Source: Pseudomonas sp. REP124 (GTDB taxonomy: Bacteria; Pseudomonadota; Gammaproteobacteria; Pseudomonadales; Pseudomonadaceae). Taken from it: DNA of 64,000 nt. The notes under the pieces were generated by a model, which saw nothing but the letters and a program-made list of their open reading frames with translations, was not told the DNA's origin and searched no databases. Positions within the stretch are counted from its first letter, which is position 1, and each line of letters opens with the position of its first letter. The stretch is taken from positions 48,685 to 112,684 of the forward strand of contig NZ_JAIQWX010000003.1 of the NCBI RefSeq assembly GCF_020164475.1, written 5' to 3'. Both the position numbers and the translations under genes were made by a program. Of the stretch, positions 32,845 to 41,285 are shown in pieces.

Positions 32845-34101
32845 TTACGCCCTTGCTGCTGGATGTGCCCGTGAAGTTTCCAGTTCGACCCTCTCCCATT
32901 TGGCGATAACCAACGGTGCGATGGCGTTACCCAATACGTTCAGCGTGGTGGTGCCGCTGTCGATGATCCTGAAAATGCCAGCGATCAACGCCACGCCCTC
33001 TAATGGAAGACCGGCAGACGCCAAAGTGGCTGACAGGATGATGATGGCAAAACCCGGCACCCCTGCTGCCCCTTTCGAGGTCAGCACCATCGTCACCACC
33101 AGCAGGATCTGCTGAGACAACGACAAATCGATGCCATAGAGTTGCGCCACAAAGATCGTCGCGACACCGAGAAAAATCGACGCTCCATCTAGATTGAACG
33201 CATAGCCCACCGGCACCACGAAACTGACGATCCGACGCGGTACACCGTAGCTCTCCAGCTTGGTCATTAATTGCGGCATGACAGCGGCTGATGCAGCACT
33301 CGAGAACGCCAGGATCAACTCATTGCGAAAGTACCGAATCAACTTGAAGATGTTTTCGCCAATCAGGTAGCAAATGCCACCAAGCACCAGAATTGCGAAA
33401 ACAATCAACGCCAGATAAACAACACCGATCAACTTGAGCAAGGGCAACAGTGAGGCGAAACCAAAAGTCGCCACCGTCGCACCGATCATGCCAAACACAC
33501 CGATCGGCGCGTAGGCCATGACAATGGAGACAACCCTGAACATTGCATCCGAAATGCTCTGGACCAGTGCGATGACGGGTGCGCTTTTCTCTTTGGGTAA
33601 AGCGTTCAGTGCCAGGCCGAACAGAACGGCGAAAAACAGCACTGACAGCAACTTTGCCTCCGACATCGCGACCAATACATTGTCTGGAACGATGTTCTGC
33701 AAAATGACCAATGCACCTTTGGATGGCTCCATGGTGATCGATGCAGAACTATGCGAGACCCCTGAAATATCCGTACCCGTACCTGGCTCGAAGATGTTCG
33801 CGAAACACAGCCCCATAACGATGGCCAGTGCGGTAATCGCAAAGAAGTAACCGAGTGACTTCGCACCCATTCGGCCAAAGGATTTGCTGTCTCCGCCACC
33901 TGCAATGCCCAAAATCATGCAACAGAAAACAATCGGCACGACCACCATCTTCATCATCTTGATGAAGATGTCGCCGAGCGGCTTGAGGATCTCCGCGCTG
34001 ACCCATGTTTGATATTGCGGATGTGTATTGAAGTACCAACCGACAAGCACGCCGAGCACCAGCCCGGCAACGATTTGCCACACCAAGGGAATACGTTTCA
34101 T
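32845..34101 (-). CDS. Dicarboxylate/amino acid:cation symporter (DAACS; GltP/DctA-like)
   Basis: 418 residues with eight hydrophobic segments and re-entrant loops. LKPLGDIFIKMMKMVVVPIVF is the family signature; the hairpin motif is FSSAASAAVMPQLM, followed by YAFNLDGASIF, SKGAAGVPG and DSGTTTLNVLGNAIAP. In glutamate carriers the last motif has an Arg or Asp pair (D..RT.xN..GD). Here RT is TT and GD is GN, so substrate choice may differ from glutamate or C4-dicarboxylates. Inner membrane importer. It precedes a VOC gene on the same strand but with a gap of 112 bases. Confidence 0.88.
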   Translation of the reverse strand: MKRIPLVWQIVAGLVLGVLVGWYFNTHPQYQTWVSAEILKPLGDIFIKMMKMVVVPIVFCCMILGIAGGGDSKSFGRMGAKSLGYFFAITALAIVMGLCFANIFEPGTGTDISGVSHSSASITMEPSKGALVILQNIVPDNVLVAMSEAKLLSVLFFAVLFGLALNALPKEKSAPVIALVQSISDAMFRVVSIVMAYAPIGVFGMIGATVATFGFASLLPLLKLIGVVYLALIVFAILVLGGICYLIGENIFKLIRYFRNELILAFSSAASAAVMPQLMTKLESYGVPRRIVSFVVPVGYAFNLDGASIFLGVATIFVAQLYGIDLSLSQQILLVVTMVLTSKGAAGVPGFAIIILSATLASAGLPLEGVALIAGIFRIIDSGTTTLNVLGNAIAPLVIAKWERVELETSRAHPAARA

Positions 34102-34213
34102 GTCTAGCCTTCTTGTTGGAATGAAAGGTCTGCGCTATTGGCAGTTGCTAGAGTCATGAGCTTCCAGCTCACTTGAGATCAAATGGCACAACGGGGTTGT
34201 GCCAGGCGTTTTG

Positions 34214-34639
34214 TTATTTGGCAAAGAGCTGGCTCATATCCTTGAAAGCCTTGAATTCAAGGGCATTACCGCACGGATCAAACAGAAACATGGTGGCTTG
34301 CTCGCCAACCTGACCTTTGAAGCGAATATACGGCTCGATCACGAACTCGGTACCGAACGACTTCAGACGCTCGGCCAATGCTTCCCATTGCTCCCAACCC
34401 AGGATGATGCCGAAGTGCGGAACAGGAACATCGTGACCATCGACCGGATTGCTGTGGACGCTCTCTTGAGAAGCGGTTTTCGGGTGCTCGTGAATGACCA
34501 GTTGGTGACCATAAAAATCAAAATCGACCCACTGGGTGCTGGAGCGCCCTTCTTCAAGACCAAAGACGTCACCGTAAAAGGTGCGCGCTGAAGCGAGGTC
34601 GTACACAGGGATTGCGAGGTGGAATGGCGAGAGGCTCAT
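34214..34639 (-). CDS. VOC-family (glyoxalase/dioxygenase superfamily) protein
   Basis: 141 residues. Two-module VOC fold: [20 protein letters not shown] with metal-ligand His (H8), then HFGIIL (H75) and a C-terminal Glu in GNALEFKAF. Metal ligands H-H-E are present, so it could be an active metalloenzyme. Start ATG 34639 after GGAG; an upstream frame is not used. Divergent from the LysR gene at 34796. Confidence 0.85.
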   Translation of the reverse strand: MSLSPFHLAIPVYDLASARTFYGDVFGLEEGRSSTQWVDFDFYGHQLVIHEHPKTASQESVHSNPVDGHDVPVPHFGIILGWEQWEALAERLKSFGTEFVIEPYIRFKGQVGEQATMFLFDPCGNALEFKAFKDMSQLFAK

Positions 34640-34795
34640 CAGAACTCCAGTAATGTTTTTTGTTGGTTGGCGAACATTTCTACCGTCATTGGATGTATGG
34701 GTCAGGCCGATGCCGGGGATGGGAAACATCGTAGGGCGGAAAACAAAACAGAAAAATCAATATATATTTCTCAGAAACACAATTAATATTTGTGA

Positions 34796-35674
34796 ATGAT
34801 CAAAGAACTCAAGACACTCATCGCCGTGGCGCGCGAAGGCACGTTTGCCGCTGCGGGCAACAAGATCGGTCTCACGCAGGCGGCCGTGAGCGCGCAGATT
34901 CAGCGACTGGAATCAGAGCTGGGCTTCGAAATTTTTGACAGAAAAGGACGCTCGGCACATCTCAATAAGATGGGCCAGCAGATACTCCTGCAAGCGCAGG
35001 AGCTGCTCAGGCTTTACGAAAACCTGGGCTCCACGACGTTGGGACAACCTGCAAGTGTGCTGGTGAACATCGGCGCTATCGCGTCCGTGCAGCGCTCCTA
35101 TTTGCCGGACGCGCTGGCCAGGTTCCACCAACAATGTCCCCAGTGCCGCACGCGCGTCATACCGGGACTATCAATGGAGTTGGTGAACCTGGTCGATGCA
35201 GGCGAGATCGACATGGCCGCCATCATTCGCCCACCCTTCTCACTCCAGAGTGATCTTCGCTGGACGAATCTGGCGCTCGAGCCCTACCGTCTGATCGTGC
35301 CGCGCGATATGCCGGGAGACGACTGGTCGGCACTGATTTCCAGTCAGCCATTCATTCGATATGACCGATCATCCTTCGGCGGCAGGCAAGTCGACCGGTT
35401 CCTGCGTCAGATGCATTTCACCCTGCATGAAGTCTGCGAACTGGATGAGCTTGAGGCCATTGTCAAACTGGTCGAAAACAATGTTGGCGTTGCGCTGGTA
35501 CCACAAACAACGCCCGATCCGGAATGGCCAGCAGGTGTACGGGCACTCGATCTCGGAACGCACACTTTTCACCGAGATATCGGGTTGGTACATCGTTCTC
35601 GCCAAAGCTTTACCGAACCTGTGCAAGTACTGGCTGACCTGATCAGTGAGCAGGTCAAGCGCGGGTTCATTTAA
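34796..35674 (+). CDS. LysR-family transcriptional regulator
   Basis: 292 residues. HTH MIKELKTLIAVAREGTF and LTQAAVSAQIQRLESELG, then an effector domain with FIRYDRSSFGG and VENNVGVALVP. It is divergent from the VOC gene (156 bases between the starts), so it probably controls VOC and perhaps the symporter behind it. The ATG at 34796 gives the standard LysR N-terminus. Confidence 0.87.
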   Translation: MIKELKTLIAVAREGTFAAAGNKIGLTQAAVSAQIQRLESELGFEIFDRKGRSAHLNKMGQQILLQAQELLRLYENLGSTTLGQPASVLVNIGAIASVQRSYLPDALARFHQQCPQCRTRVIPGLSMELVNLVDAGEIDMAAIIRPPFSLQSDLRWTNLALEPYRLIVPRDMPGDDWSALISSQPFIRYDRSSFGGRQVDRFLRQMHFTLHEVCELDELEAIVKLVENNVGVALVPQTTPDPEWPAGVRALDLGTHTFHRDIGLVHRSRQSFTEPVQVLADLISEQVKRGFI

Positions 35675-35751
35675 AGCAACAGCCATTTTTTCAGCGTTAA
35701 TCAAACGGCTGCAACATCGTCGGTGCGCAATCGAATGGCGGGGCCAGTCGC

Positions 35752-35910
35752 TCAATGCAGCACCTGGCTCAGGAACAACCGGCTGCGCTCGCTCTGCGGG
35801 TTTTCGAAGAACTCTTTCGGTGTGGCCTGTTCGACGATTTCTCCCTGGTCCATGAACACCACGCGGTGCGCGCGAAGCCCATTTCGTGCGTCACGCACAG
35901 CATGGTCATG
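35752..35910 (-). pseudogene. 3' remnant of an amino-acid ABC transporter ATPase (GlnQ/HisP-like)
   Basis: The minus strand reads MTMLCVTHEMGFAR, then after a frame change VFMDQGEIVEQATPKEFF and ENPQSERSRLFLSQVLH before a TGA. This is the H-loop and C-terminus of polar amino acid ABC ATPases. The segment between TVADR and VFMD is damaged and everything upstream is missing. Confidence 0.8.
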
Positions 35911-35949
35911 GCTATCGGTCTATTGGGTTGAGCCCCGCGGTGTCTGGGC

Positions 35950-35977
35950 CACCATCGCGAGCAAGCTCGCTCCTACA
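35950..35977. repeat. Single REP unit
   Basis: ACCATCGCGAGCAAGCTCGC followed by TCCTACAG, inverse orientation of the common REP. Confidence 0.8.
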
Positions 35978-36360
35978 GTGGGTGCGGCGTGGTGATTTTG
36001 GGTTGTCTATCGCCGGGCAGGGAAACCTCTGAAGGCATCTTCGTCACACGCTGTAGGGCATTTCTGTTTTTCCTACACCCTGGTTTTGCCCCCCATGACT
36101 GCGGCAGAATCCCACGCCCCGGGGGGTTGATACTCGGGGTGTAGGACGCGCTGTAGGTCCTGGGAAATTTTCTTGGCAAAGTCCTCGCAGATTCCTTCGA
36201 AACGCGGCGATTTGCATGAACTGGTGGGCGTTGGATGGGCGGGATAGTCTTTTTCCCGTCGCCGTGAAAGCGGTGGCTGGGTGTAGGAACCCATTACTCC
36301 ATTCTCAACACCGCTACCGTTTGCTACGGCACATTCTTTGTGTTCGTGACTTCGTTCATG

Positions 36361-36435
36361 GCAGCTGTGTGCGGGACCACGCTTCGGCGTGGCTGAGTTT
36401 GGAGTACCTCAGTTCCTACTCCCGTATACGGCTGC
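36361..36435 (+). ncRNA. Predicted three-way-junction RNA upstream of a small gene
   Basis: Stem P1 pairs 36361-36376 (GCAGCTGTGTGCGGGA) with 36420-36435 (TCCCGTATACGGCTGC): 16 consecutive pairs, only three of them G-U. Inside are two hairpins. P2 is CCACGC-TTCG-GCGTGG (36377-36392), a 6-bp stem with a cUUCGg tetraloop. P3 is CTGAG/CTCAG (36393-36397, 36108+300 to 36412) with a 10-base loop. P2 starts directly after P1 and P3 directly after P2, as in a compact junction. Several more short hairpins with TGTAGG/CCTACA lie at 36047-36300. It ends 62 bases before the ATG of the gene at 36498, so it may be a 5' regulatory RNA. No known class recognised. An inverted-repeat DNA element is the alternative. 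Confidence 0.55.
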
Positions 36436-36497
36436 CACCCTCGCCTGTAGGAAGGCTGTTGGCTGCTTCAAACTGTTACTCCAAAGAGTTTTCCAAC

Positions 36498-36820
36498 ATG
36501 ACAAAACTACATCCGGATCCACCCTACGAAAAACCACTGCCCCCGCCCGTCAACCGCTGGATGGCCATGACCGGCAACTGCTCCGACATGCCACCTTCTT
36601 CATCGACACTCACGTTCCGCTCGACATCCTGATGGAAGCGGCCAACTACCGCATCCGAGCCGTCACCCAGGTCCTGGAAAACCTCGCCATGCGCGGCTCC
36701 ATCGAGTGCGACTCCTTCATCCTCAGCGACTTCGCCCTGCTCTGTGCCATCCCGCTGCGCGATGGTTGCGACGTCCTGGACATCATCGGCCGCCGCCTGC
36801 GCGCCCGGCCTTCGCCATAA
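36498..36820 (+). pseudogene. Frameshifted small Pseudomonas protein (MTK-x-PDPP type)
   Basis: The first frame starts MTKLHPDPPYEKPLPPPVN and stops after 44 residues. The shifted frame continues the expected fold: TFFIDTHVPLDILMEAANY, RIRAVTQVLENLAM, LRDGCDVLDIIGRRL. The start and the C-terminal half fit the small proteins of the DUF3077/DUF6124 kind that are common in Pseudomonas. A single shift near codons 22-30 separates them. It is either a sequencing/true frameshift or, less likely, programmed. It lies directly after the structured RNA. Confidence 0.6.
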
Positions 36821-36837
36821 CCAACGCGCAAATCCTA

Positions 36838-36928
36838 TGTGGGAGCGGGCTTGCCCGCGAAGGCGTCAGTTCAGGCGACATCGCTGTTGAATGTGCCGGC
36901 CTCTTCGCGGGCAAGCCCGCTCCCACAA
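36838..36928. repeat. REP pair
   Basis: TGTGGGAGCGGGCTTGCCCG and, in reverse, CGGGCAAGCCCGCTCCCACA, about 50 bases apart. Confidence 0.88.
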
Positions 36929-36970
36929 TGTTCAGCGATGATCACAAAACCTGCGCACGACACAAATCCA

Positions 36971-37072
36971 CTGTAGGAGCGAGCTTGCTCGCGATGGTCG
37001 CCAACGATAACGCTGGCTGCCTGATGCCCAGCGGTGCCTGGGCCTCCATCGCGAGCATGCTCGCTCCTACAG
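36971..37072. repeat. REP pair, second subtype
   Basis: CTGTAGGAGCGAGCTTGCTC and the reverse unit GCGAGCATGCTCGCTCCTAC. Only 42 bases after the previous pair. Confidence 0.88.
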
Positions 37073-37111
37073 GTCCTGCGTCGATCACAAATGCTGTGCA
37101 CGACACCAATC

Positions 37112-37210
37112 AAAATGGGACAGATCTATCAATAAATGGATCTGTCCCCTCTGGATACTGCAATCAAAAGGGGACAGATTTATTTATGAAAAATAGAGCT
37201 ATCCCCTTTT
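37112..37210. repeat. Two GGGGACAG-type inverted repeats in tandem
   Basis: First unit 37112-37150 (AAAATGGGACAGATC ... GATCTGTCCCCT), second unit 37166-37210 (AAAAGGGGACAGATTT ... AGAGCTATCCCCTTTT). They lie immediately downstream of the nucleotidyltransferase gene. Confidence 0.82.
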
Positions 37211-37231
37211 GGTCGATTTTGATCCGAACAC

Positions 37232-38020
37232 CTAACCCCAGGTTTCCCTCATCACCGAGCGGAACATTTCTGAAAGTAGTGGCTCAACGTCTTTACGCTC
37301 ATTACGGGGCGGTTTGACCGCTTCAAGTCGATTTATTTCTCGCTCAACGTATTTTTGGATGGTCATGATCTGGGGAGATAAGCCCATTTCTGGAGAGGCG
37401 CGCTTAATCGTCAGCAAATCATCAATCGACCGCAGAAGATCTGTATCTCCTTCGATGACGCAGAGCAGCTTGTCAAACTCTATCGGCGCAGGTGAGCCGA
37501 ACTGCTCCAGCCAGCGTACTGAAAGCAAAGGTCGTAACACGTAAAAGTATTTTTTGAGCGGTACCTGAGGGGCTTGCAAGTACCCCCTGTAGTTAGTTTT
37601 GGCCATACTGCGATAGTGGTAGATCCCACTCTCTACCGAATAAACATGCGGCAGTAGCTCCTTGGCCCGTTCGTGAAAAGATCCCGAATGCTCATAAATG
37701 ATGGTCGACTGAATCCACTCCACAAAACCTGGATTGGATTTCCAGAATAACCTGAGCGCCTTTCGGAGATCCCAGCCATTGATGTCCATTTCATCAACGA
37801 TTGGGTACTCAACGACGTCGCGTTGCTCCTCAAGGCCAACGGAAAGATACCAATCAGGAGTATTTACGTAGATAAAACGCGCATCGTAATCGCTGTTCGG
37901 AGAAGCGAAGCCCCAAGCACGACTGCCAGATTCCACGGCTAGTAGAACCTTCACACCATGCTCGTCCTCGGCGCGGCGTAGACGGTTGCGAACCTCATTT
38001 TGAACAGCCAAAGAAACCAT
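37232..38020 (-). CDS. Nucleotidyltransferase-fold protein (RlaP/YcgL-like)
   Basis: 262 residues. Nucleotidyltransferase motif GSRAWG (32-37) with SDYD (43-46; D44 and D46 as metal ligands), and a third acidic residue possible in MDINGWDLRK. This is the PF10127-type NTase family known from phage and bacterial RNA-ligase-associated proteins and some defence loci. Substrate unknown. It is enclosed by GGGGACAG hairpins at 37166-37210 and 38145-38189, as if inserted with them. Confidence 0.78.
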   Translation of the reverse strand: MVSLAVQNEVRNRLRRAEDEHGVKVLLAVESGSRAWGFASPNSDYDARFIYVNTPDWYLSVGLEEQRDVVEYPIVDEMDINGWDLRKALRLFWKSNPGFVEWIQSTIIYEHSGSFHERAKELLPHVYSVESGIYHYRSMAKTNYRGYLQAPQVPLKKYFYVLRPLLSVRWLEQFGSPAPIEFDKLLCVIEGDTDLLRSIDDLLTIKRASPEMGLSPQIMTIQKYVEREINRLEAVKPPRNERKDVEPLLSEMFRSVMRETWG

Positions 38021-38144
38021 GAGCTTTCTCTAAGTGGGTGATACATGAAAGGCACGCTACTCATACAACGACGGACTGTCCAGTAACTGCGGGAGCCCGG
38101 TAGGTTTTCTACCGAAATAAACATAAAAACAATCAAAAGCAATC

Positions 38145-38189
38145 AAAAGGGGACAGATTTATTTATGAAAAAAAAGATCTGTCCCCTTT
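38145..38189. repeat. GGGGACAG-type inverted repeat
   Basis: AAAAGGGGACAGATTTATTT with a right arm AGATCTGTCCCCTTT. Confidence 0.85.
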
Positions 38190-38310
38190 GGGTGCCTGAT
38201 ATTTCCCTAGCAAACAACCGAATATGAACGGCGGCAATCAACCCTAAGCTGATGCTCAGCATCGGCCGATAGGTGCCGGTAACCATTGAGGTATCGAATC
38301 GAAAGCGGGT

Positions 38311-38661
38311 TCAGGCATAAGCCGACGGAAGCCGCATTGCTACTTGCCCCCAGCATCTACTGATTTCTTTGACAATGCCGCTGTCTCCCAATTTGTTCGC
38401 GGAGACTTCACATACCGATAGATGCTCCAACAGCCATTCATCTGTCCACCCTGCCCATTCACCAACAATGGATTTGAGGTTTCCCTCAAGTGCTGGGAAC
38501 ACCTCCCCCCAAAGGATGCTTTGAATTTCTTTAGGCGAATAACCTGTTTCCAGGACTACGCGAGCGACATAGTCAAAAGTCGAGTCGGTGATCTCTGTGT
38601 CGAGGAAAAACTCTGAAAGTGCTTGCCAGATCTTCAAGCGGTTTGCGTCGACATTTTTCAT
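38311..38661 (-). CDS. DUF7079-like small protein (possible orphan immunity protein)
   Basis: 116 residues, soluble and helical. RLKIWQALSEFFLDTEITD, GYSPKEIQSILWGEVFPALEGN and GEWAGWTDEWL resemble the DUF7079 family found in Pseudomonas polymorphic-toxin loci. Start ATG 38661; a frame to 38799 would overlap the next gene. Lies just downstream of the DUF3885-like gene on the same strand. No toxin gene nearby. Confidence 0.65.
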   Translation of the reverse strand: MKNVDANRLKIWQALSEFFLDTEITDSTFDYVARVVLETGYSPKEIQSILWGEVFPALEGNLKSIVGEWAGWTDEWLLEHLSVCEVSANKLGDSGIVKEISRCWGQVAMRLPSAYA

Positions 38662-38770
38662 GCAATATCCCGAAACTTGGATGGGGCCAGCAACCGAAGG
38701 GTATCGTAGCCGAAAGCGTTCAGACAGATATTCGCCGCCAGGATGGACCGGTTGCGGTCCAGAATAGAAG

Positions 38771-39400
38771 TTAGATCGCATGCTTTGCGAATGTGACATC
38801 CATCAACGGGCGGTCATGGTCCAACAGGTATGCACGATGATGGCGGTACAGCTGTAAGAGCAGACTGGTGTTGGGACCAATCACGTCCATGCCCCTGTCG
38901 TCATATGGGAAAGCCATGATGCGTCTTTTCAAATTGAACAGATAGAAATCACATCTGGGCTTAGGCTGTATCACGGCAAAGTCTTTAGCCAATGCACACC
39001 AGAGAATTGCTTGAAGCAGGGTCACAGGCGCTTCAAATGCCACGTTGATCCAATACTCTGGTTCATTTTCACAGAACCACTCATCTGGATCTATTTCCTC
39101 GCTCCAGACCGACCGTTCAGTGGGTATGTCAATACCGGCTGATCGAAGAGCGTGAATCGTGGCACGATGAGCAAATCGATTGCTTCCAGAGTGAATGCGT
39201 ACGCAAGCAACAAGTTTCGCTTCCCCAATAAAGATATCGCTGCAAATCTTCGTTGATTTTCGAAGTGCGGAAAGGAACTGCTCTATCACCCCGCCGGTTT
39301 CGGAAAGTTCGAAGCGCAGCCCTCCTGGATACGAATAGAAAAGAGGTCTTAGAAAAGCTTTGCCGCCAAAAATGCTCTCAATTTCAAGCTCTAAATTCAT
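38771..39400 (-). CDS. DUF3885-like protein
   Basis: 209 residues. The C-terminal part YDDRGMDVIGPNTSLLLQLY followed by HHRAYLLDHDRPLMD is the DUF3885 signature. The N-terminal part has a conserved LRFELSETG. DUF3885 proteins occur beside polymorphic toxins and are thought to act as immunity proteins. Upstream of the DUF7079-like gene; the two may form an operon. Confidence 0.7.
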   Translation of the reverse strand: MNLELEIESIFGGKAFLRPLFYSYPGGLRFELSETGGVIEQFLSALRKSTKICSDIFIGEAKLVACVRIHSGSNRFAHRATIHALRSAGIDIPTERSVWSEEIDPDEWFCENEPEYWINVAFEAPVTLLQAILWCALAKDFAVIQPKPRCDFYLFNLKRRIMAFPYDDRGMDVIGPNTSLLLQLYRHHRAYLLDHDRPLMDVTFAKHAI

Positions 39401-39506
39401 TTAATCCCTTTATGACTAACCAACAGAGAAAGCCCGTGCACGCATCTTAGCAACACGTTCAACCCGCCGCGCCTCGCATATGGTTTCACGAACCAACCGT
39501 TTCTGC

Positions 39507-39716
39507 TCACCACAACACAAAGTCATACGTCAGATAAACCCGAACATTGTCCCGATCGCTAGCATAGGTGCTTCGCGAGACAGCATGCCGCAACTCGGCC
39601 CCTACCCCCCTGAACATCCCATCCTGAATAACGTACTTCAGCTGGGTATTGGTTTCATGCTCCCTGGCTTCCAACCCACGGTATTCACCTCCCCTGCCGT
39701 TGTAGTAGCGGGTCAT
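39507..39716 (-). pseudogene. 3' remnant of an OprD-type porin
   Basis: Minus-strand coding for about 69 residues ending GVGAELRHAVSRSTY, then DRDNVRVYLTYDFVLW. Alternating strand pattern and aromatic C-terminus are those of the last strands of OprD porins. The other ~350 residues are gone, and the cut edge is within 13 bases of the GGGGACAG repeat at 39729. Confidence 0.65.
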
Positions 39717-39728
39717 GAAGGCACAATC

Positions 39729-39773
39729 AAAAGGGGACAGATTTATTTATGAAAAATAGATCTGTCCCCTTTT
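39729..39773. repeat. GGGGACAG-type inverted repeat, best copy
   Basis: AAAAGGGGACAGATTTATTT ... ATAGATCTGTCCCCTTTT, perfect arms of about 16 bases. Confidence 0.87.
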
Positions 39774-39803
39774 GCTGCCATCAGGAATGGCTGGACGGGC
39801 TCG

Positions 39804-40397
39804 TCAGGATTGCACGGGCGTAACACCAGGCGGTTCTAAATCAAGACGGAATACGCCATGCGGCCGAAGCCTGGCATCAAGCGCTGGATCCGGATAAAGG
39901 AAATCTGAATTTGGATCATGACGAAATCCGACACGCGTGGCGGTCCGTGCAGAGCGAGTATTGGGCTGAGAAATGATGGCGAGGATTTGACTCCCCGTCA
40001 TTTTCTGGCGGCACTCCTGCAACACCATATGCATCGCTTCGGATGCATATCCTGCACCCCATGCAATCCTGCGAAATCGCCATACCGCTTCAACCGCAGG
40101 TGCAACCGGCAACTCGGATCGGACGGGTTGTAATCCTGCCAGCCCAAGAAACATCCCGCTGCTGTCCGCCACATGCAGCACCCCCCATCCATTGGCAGCC
40201 ATGCACTCTCGATACCTGTCCAGCGAAGCAGCACTCCCCTTCGCCAACGCAGGTCCACCTAACCATTCATTAACTTCAGGTTCCGAATTCATCGATATGA
40301 GCGAGGTCAGATCTGCGTTTGTCCAGGTCCTTAATACGAGGCGGTCGGAGCGCAGAACCATGGTCGGGATTTCGGATTCTGTTTGCTTCGAAACCAT
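39804..40397 (-). CDS. GNAT-family N-acetyltransferase
   Basis: 197 residues. LRSDRLVLRTWTNADLTSLI is a RimJ/RimL-type start; AWGAGYASEAMHMVLQECRQ is the acetyl-CoA site (GxGYASEA), with NTRSARTATRVGFRHDPNSD after it. ATG 40397 with GGAGGGG upstream. Target not determinable. Confidence 0.83.
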   Translation of the reverse strand: MVSKQTESEIPTMVLRSDRLVLRTWTNADLTSLISMNSEPEVNEWLGGPALAKGSAASLDRYRECMAANGWGVLHVADSSGMFLGLAGLQPVRSELPVAPAVEAVWRFRRIAWGAGYASEAMHMVLQECRQKMTGSQILAIISQPNTRSARTATRVGFRHDPNSDFLYPDPALDARLRPHGVFRLDLEPPGVTPVQS

Positions 40398-40478
40398 GTT
40401 CAATCCCCTCCATCCATAAGTAAAAGCCGGTGATTCTAGCAAAGCCACTTTGGCTTGCGGGCTATGGGCCCTGCGGTA

Positions 40479-41285
40479 CTAGCGGTGGTTCTGATAGCGT
40501 TCCGTCAAGGATTGCACGAGGCTGACGTAGGATTGCGTCTCGGCGTAGGGAGGCACCCCGTTGTACTGGTCCACGGACGCTTCGCCGGCGTTGTAACCTG
40601 CCAACGCCAGCGTCCGGTTGCCGTTGAAGCGCTTGAGCAACCAGGCCAGGTAGCGCACACCGCCACGAATGTTCTGTCGAGCGTCGAACGGATCGTTCAC
40701 GGCGAAGCGCTCGGCGGTGGCGGGCATCAATTGCATCAGACCTTGGGCGCCGGCTTCGGAAATGGCATAGGGGCGAAACGCCGATTCGGCATGGATCACT
40801 GCGCGCACCAGCGCCCTGTCGACACCATACTGACCCGAAGCGGCTTCGATCTCCCGCTGATAGGACCGGGTGTCCAGGCGCAGTGAGGCGACCTTGAAAT
40901 CCTTCGGCATCGTGCACAGGTAGCAGCCCTTGATGTAATAGACGTCGAGCTCATCAACCCGCGCGGAGATCCCGACGGGGCGCCGGCTCACGTACTGACG
41001 AACACCTTTGTGCATGAAGGTGAACACCCGAATCCGCATCGCGCCGGGGTCGTCGCCCCGGACAGAGCGTGGCTGGGCCTTTGCCTTGGCACCGGCATCG
41101 GCGCCCGCCATGCCATTCACGCGGGTGCAGCGGGCGGTGGCGATGGTTTGGCTGGTGTAGCTGATGGCGCCGTCCCTGGATTGGCACTTGAACATGGCGC
41201 TGGCGCACAGTGGCACCACCAGCAAGGCCAGTTCGATGCCGCCAAGAAGACTCTTGCGAGCCCATCGCCATGCTCTGGAACTCAT
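40479..41285 (-). CDS. Periplasmic lytic transglycosylase (SLT family)
   Basis: 268 residues. Signal peptide (LLGGIELALLVVPLCASA), a DUF4124-like start of the mature protein (MFKCQSRDGAISYTS), then an SLT domain with the catalytic Glu E167 in IHAESAFRPYAISEAGAQG, LMQLMPATAERF and ALAGYNAGE. By family it cleaves peptidoglycan between MurNAc and GlcNAc to give 1,6-anhydro ends. ATG 41285 with GGAGCG upstream. Single gene. Confidence 0.87.
   Translation of the reverse strand: MSSRAWRWARKSLLGGIELALLVVPLCASAMFKCQSRDGAISYTSQTIATARCTRVNGMAGADAGAKAKAQPRSVRGDDPGAMRIRVFTFMHKGVRQYVSRRPVGISARVDELDVYYIKGCYLCTMPKDFKVASLRLDTRSYQREIEAASGQYGVDRALVRAVIHAESAFRPYAISEAGAQGLMQLMPATAERFAVNDPFDARQNIRGGVRYLAWLLKRFNGNRTLALAGYNAGEASVDQYNGVPPYAETQSYVSLVQSLTERYQNHR

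Noticed and set aside
35973..36294. Minus-strand frames of 68 and 73 codons in the structured leader
   Set aside because: They cover hairpin-rich sequence, have no RBS, and are better explained by the non-coding leader, although a small conserved peptide cannot be excluded.
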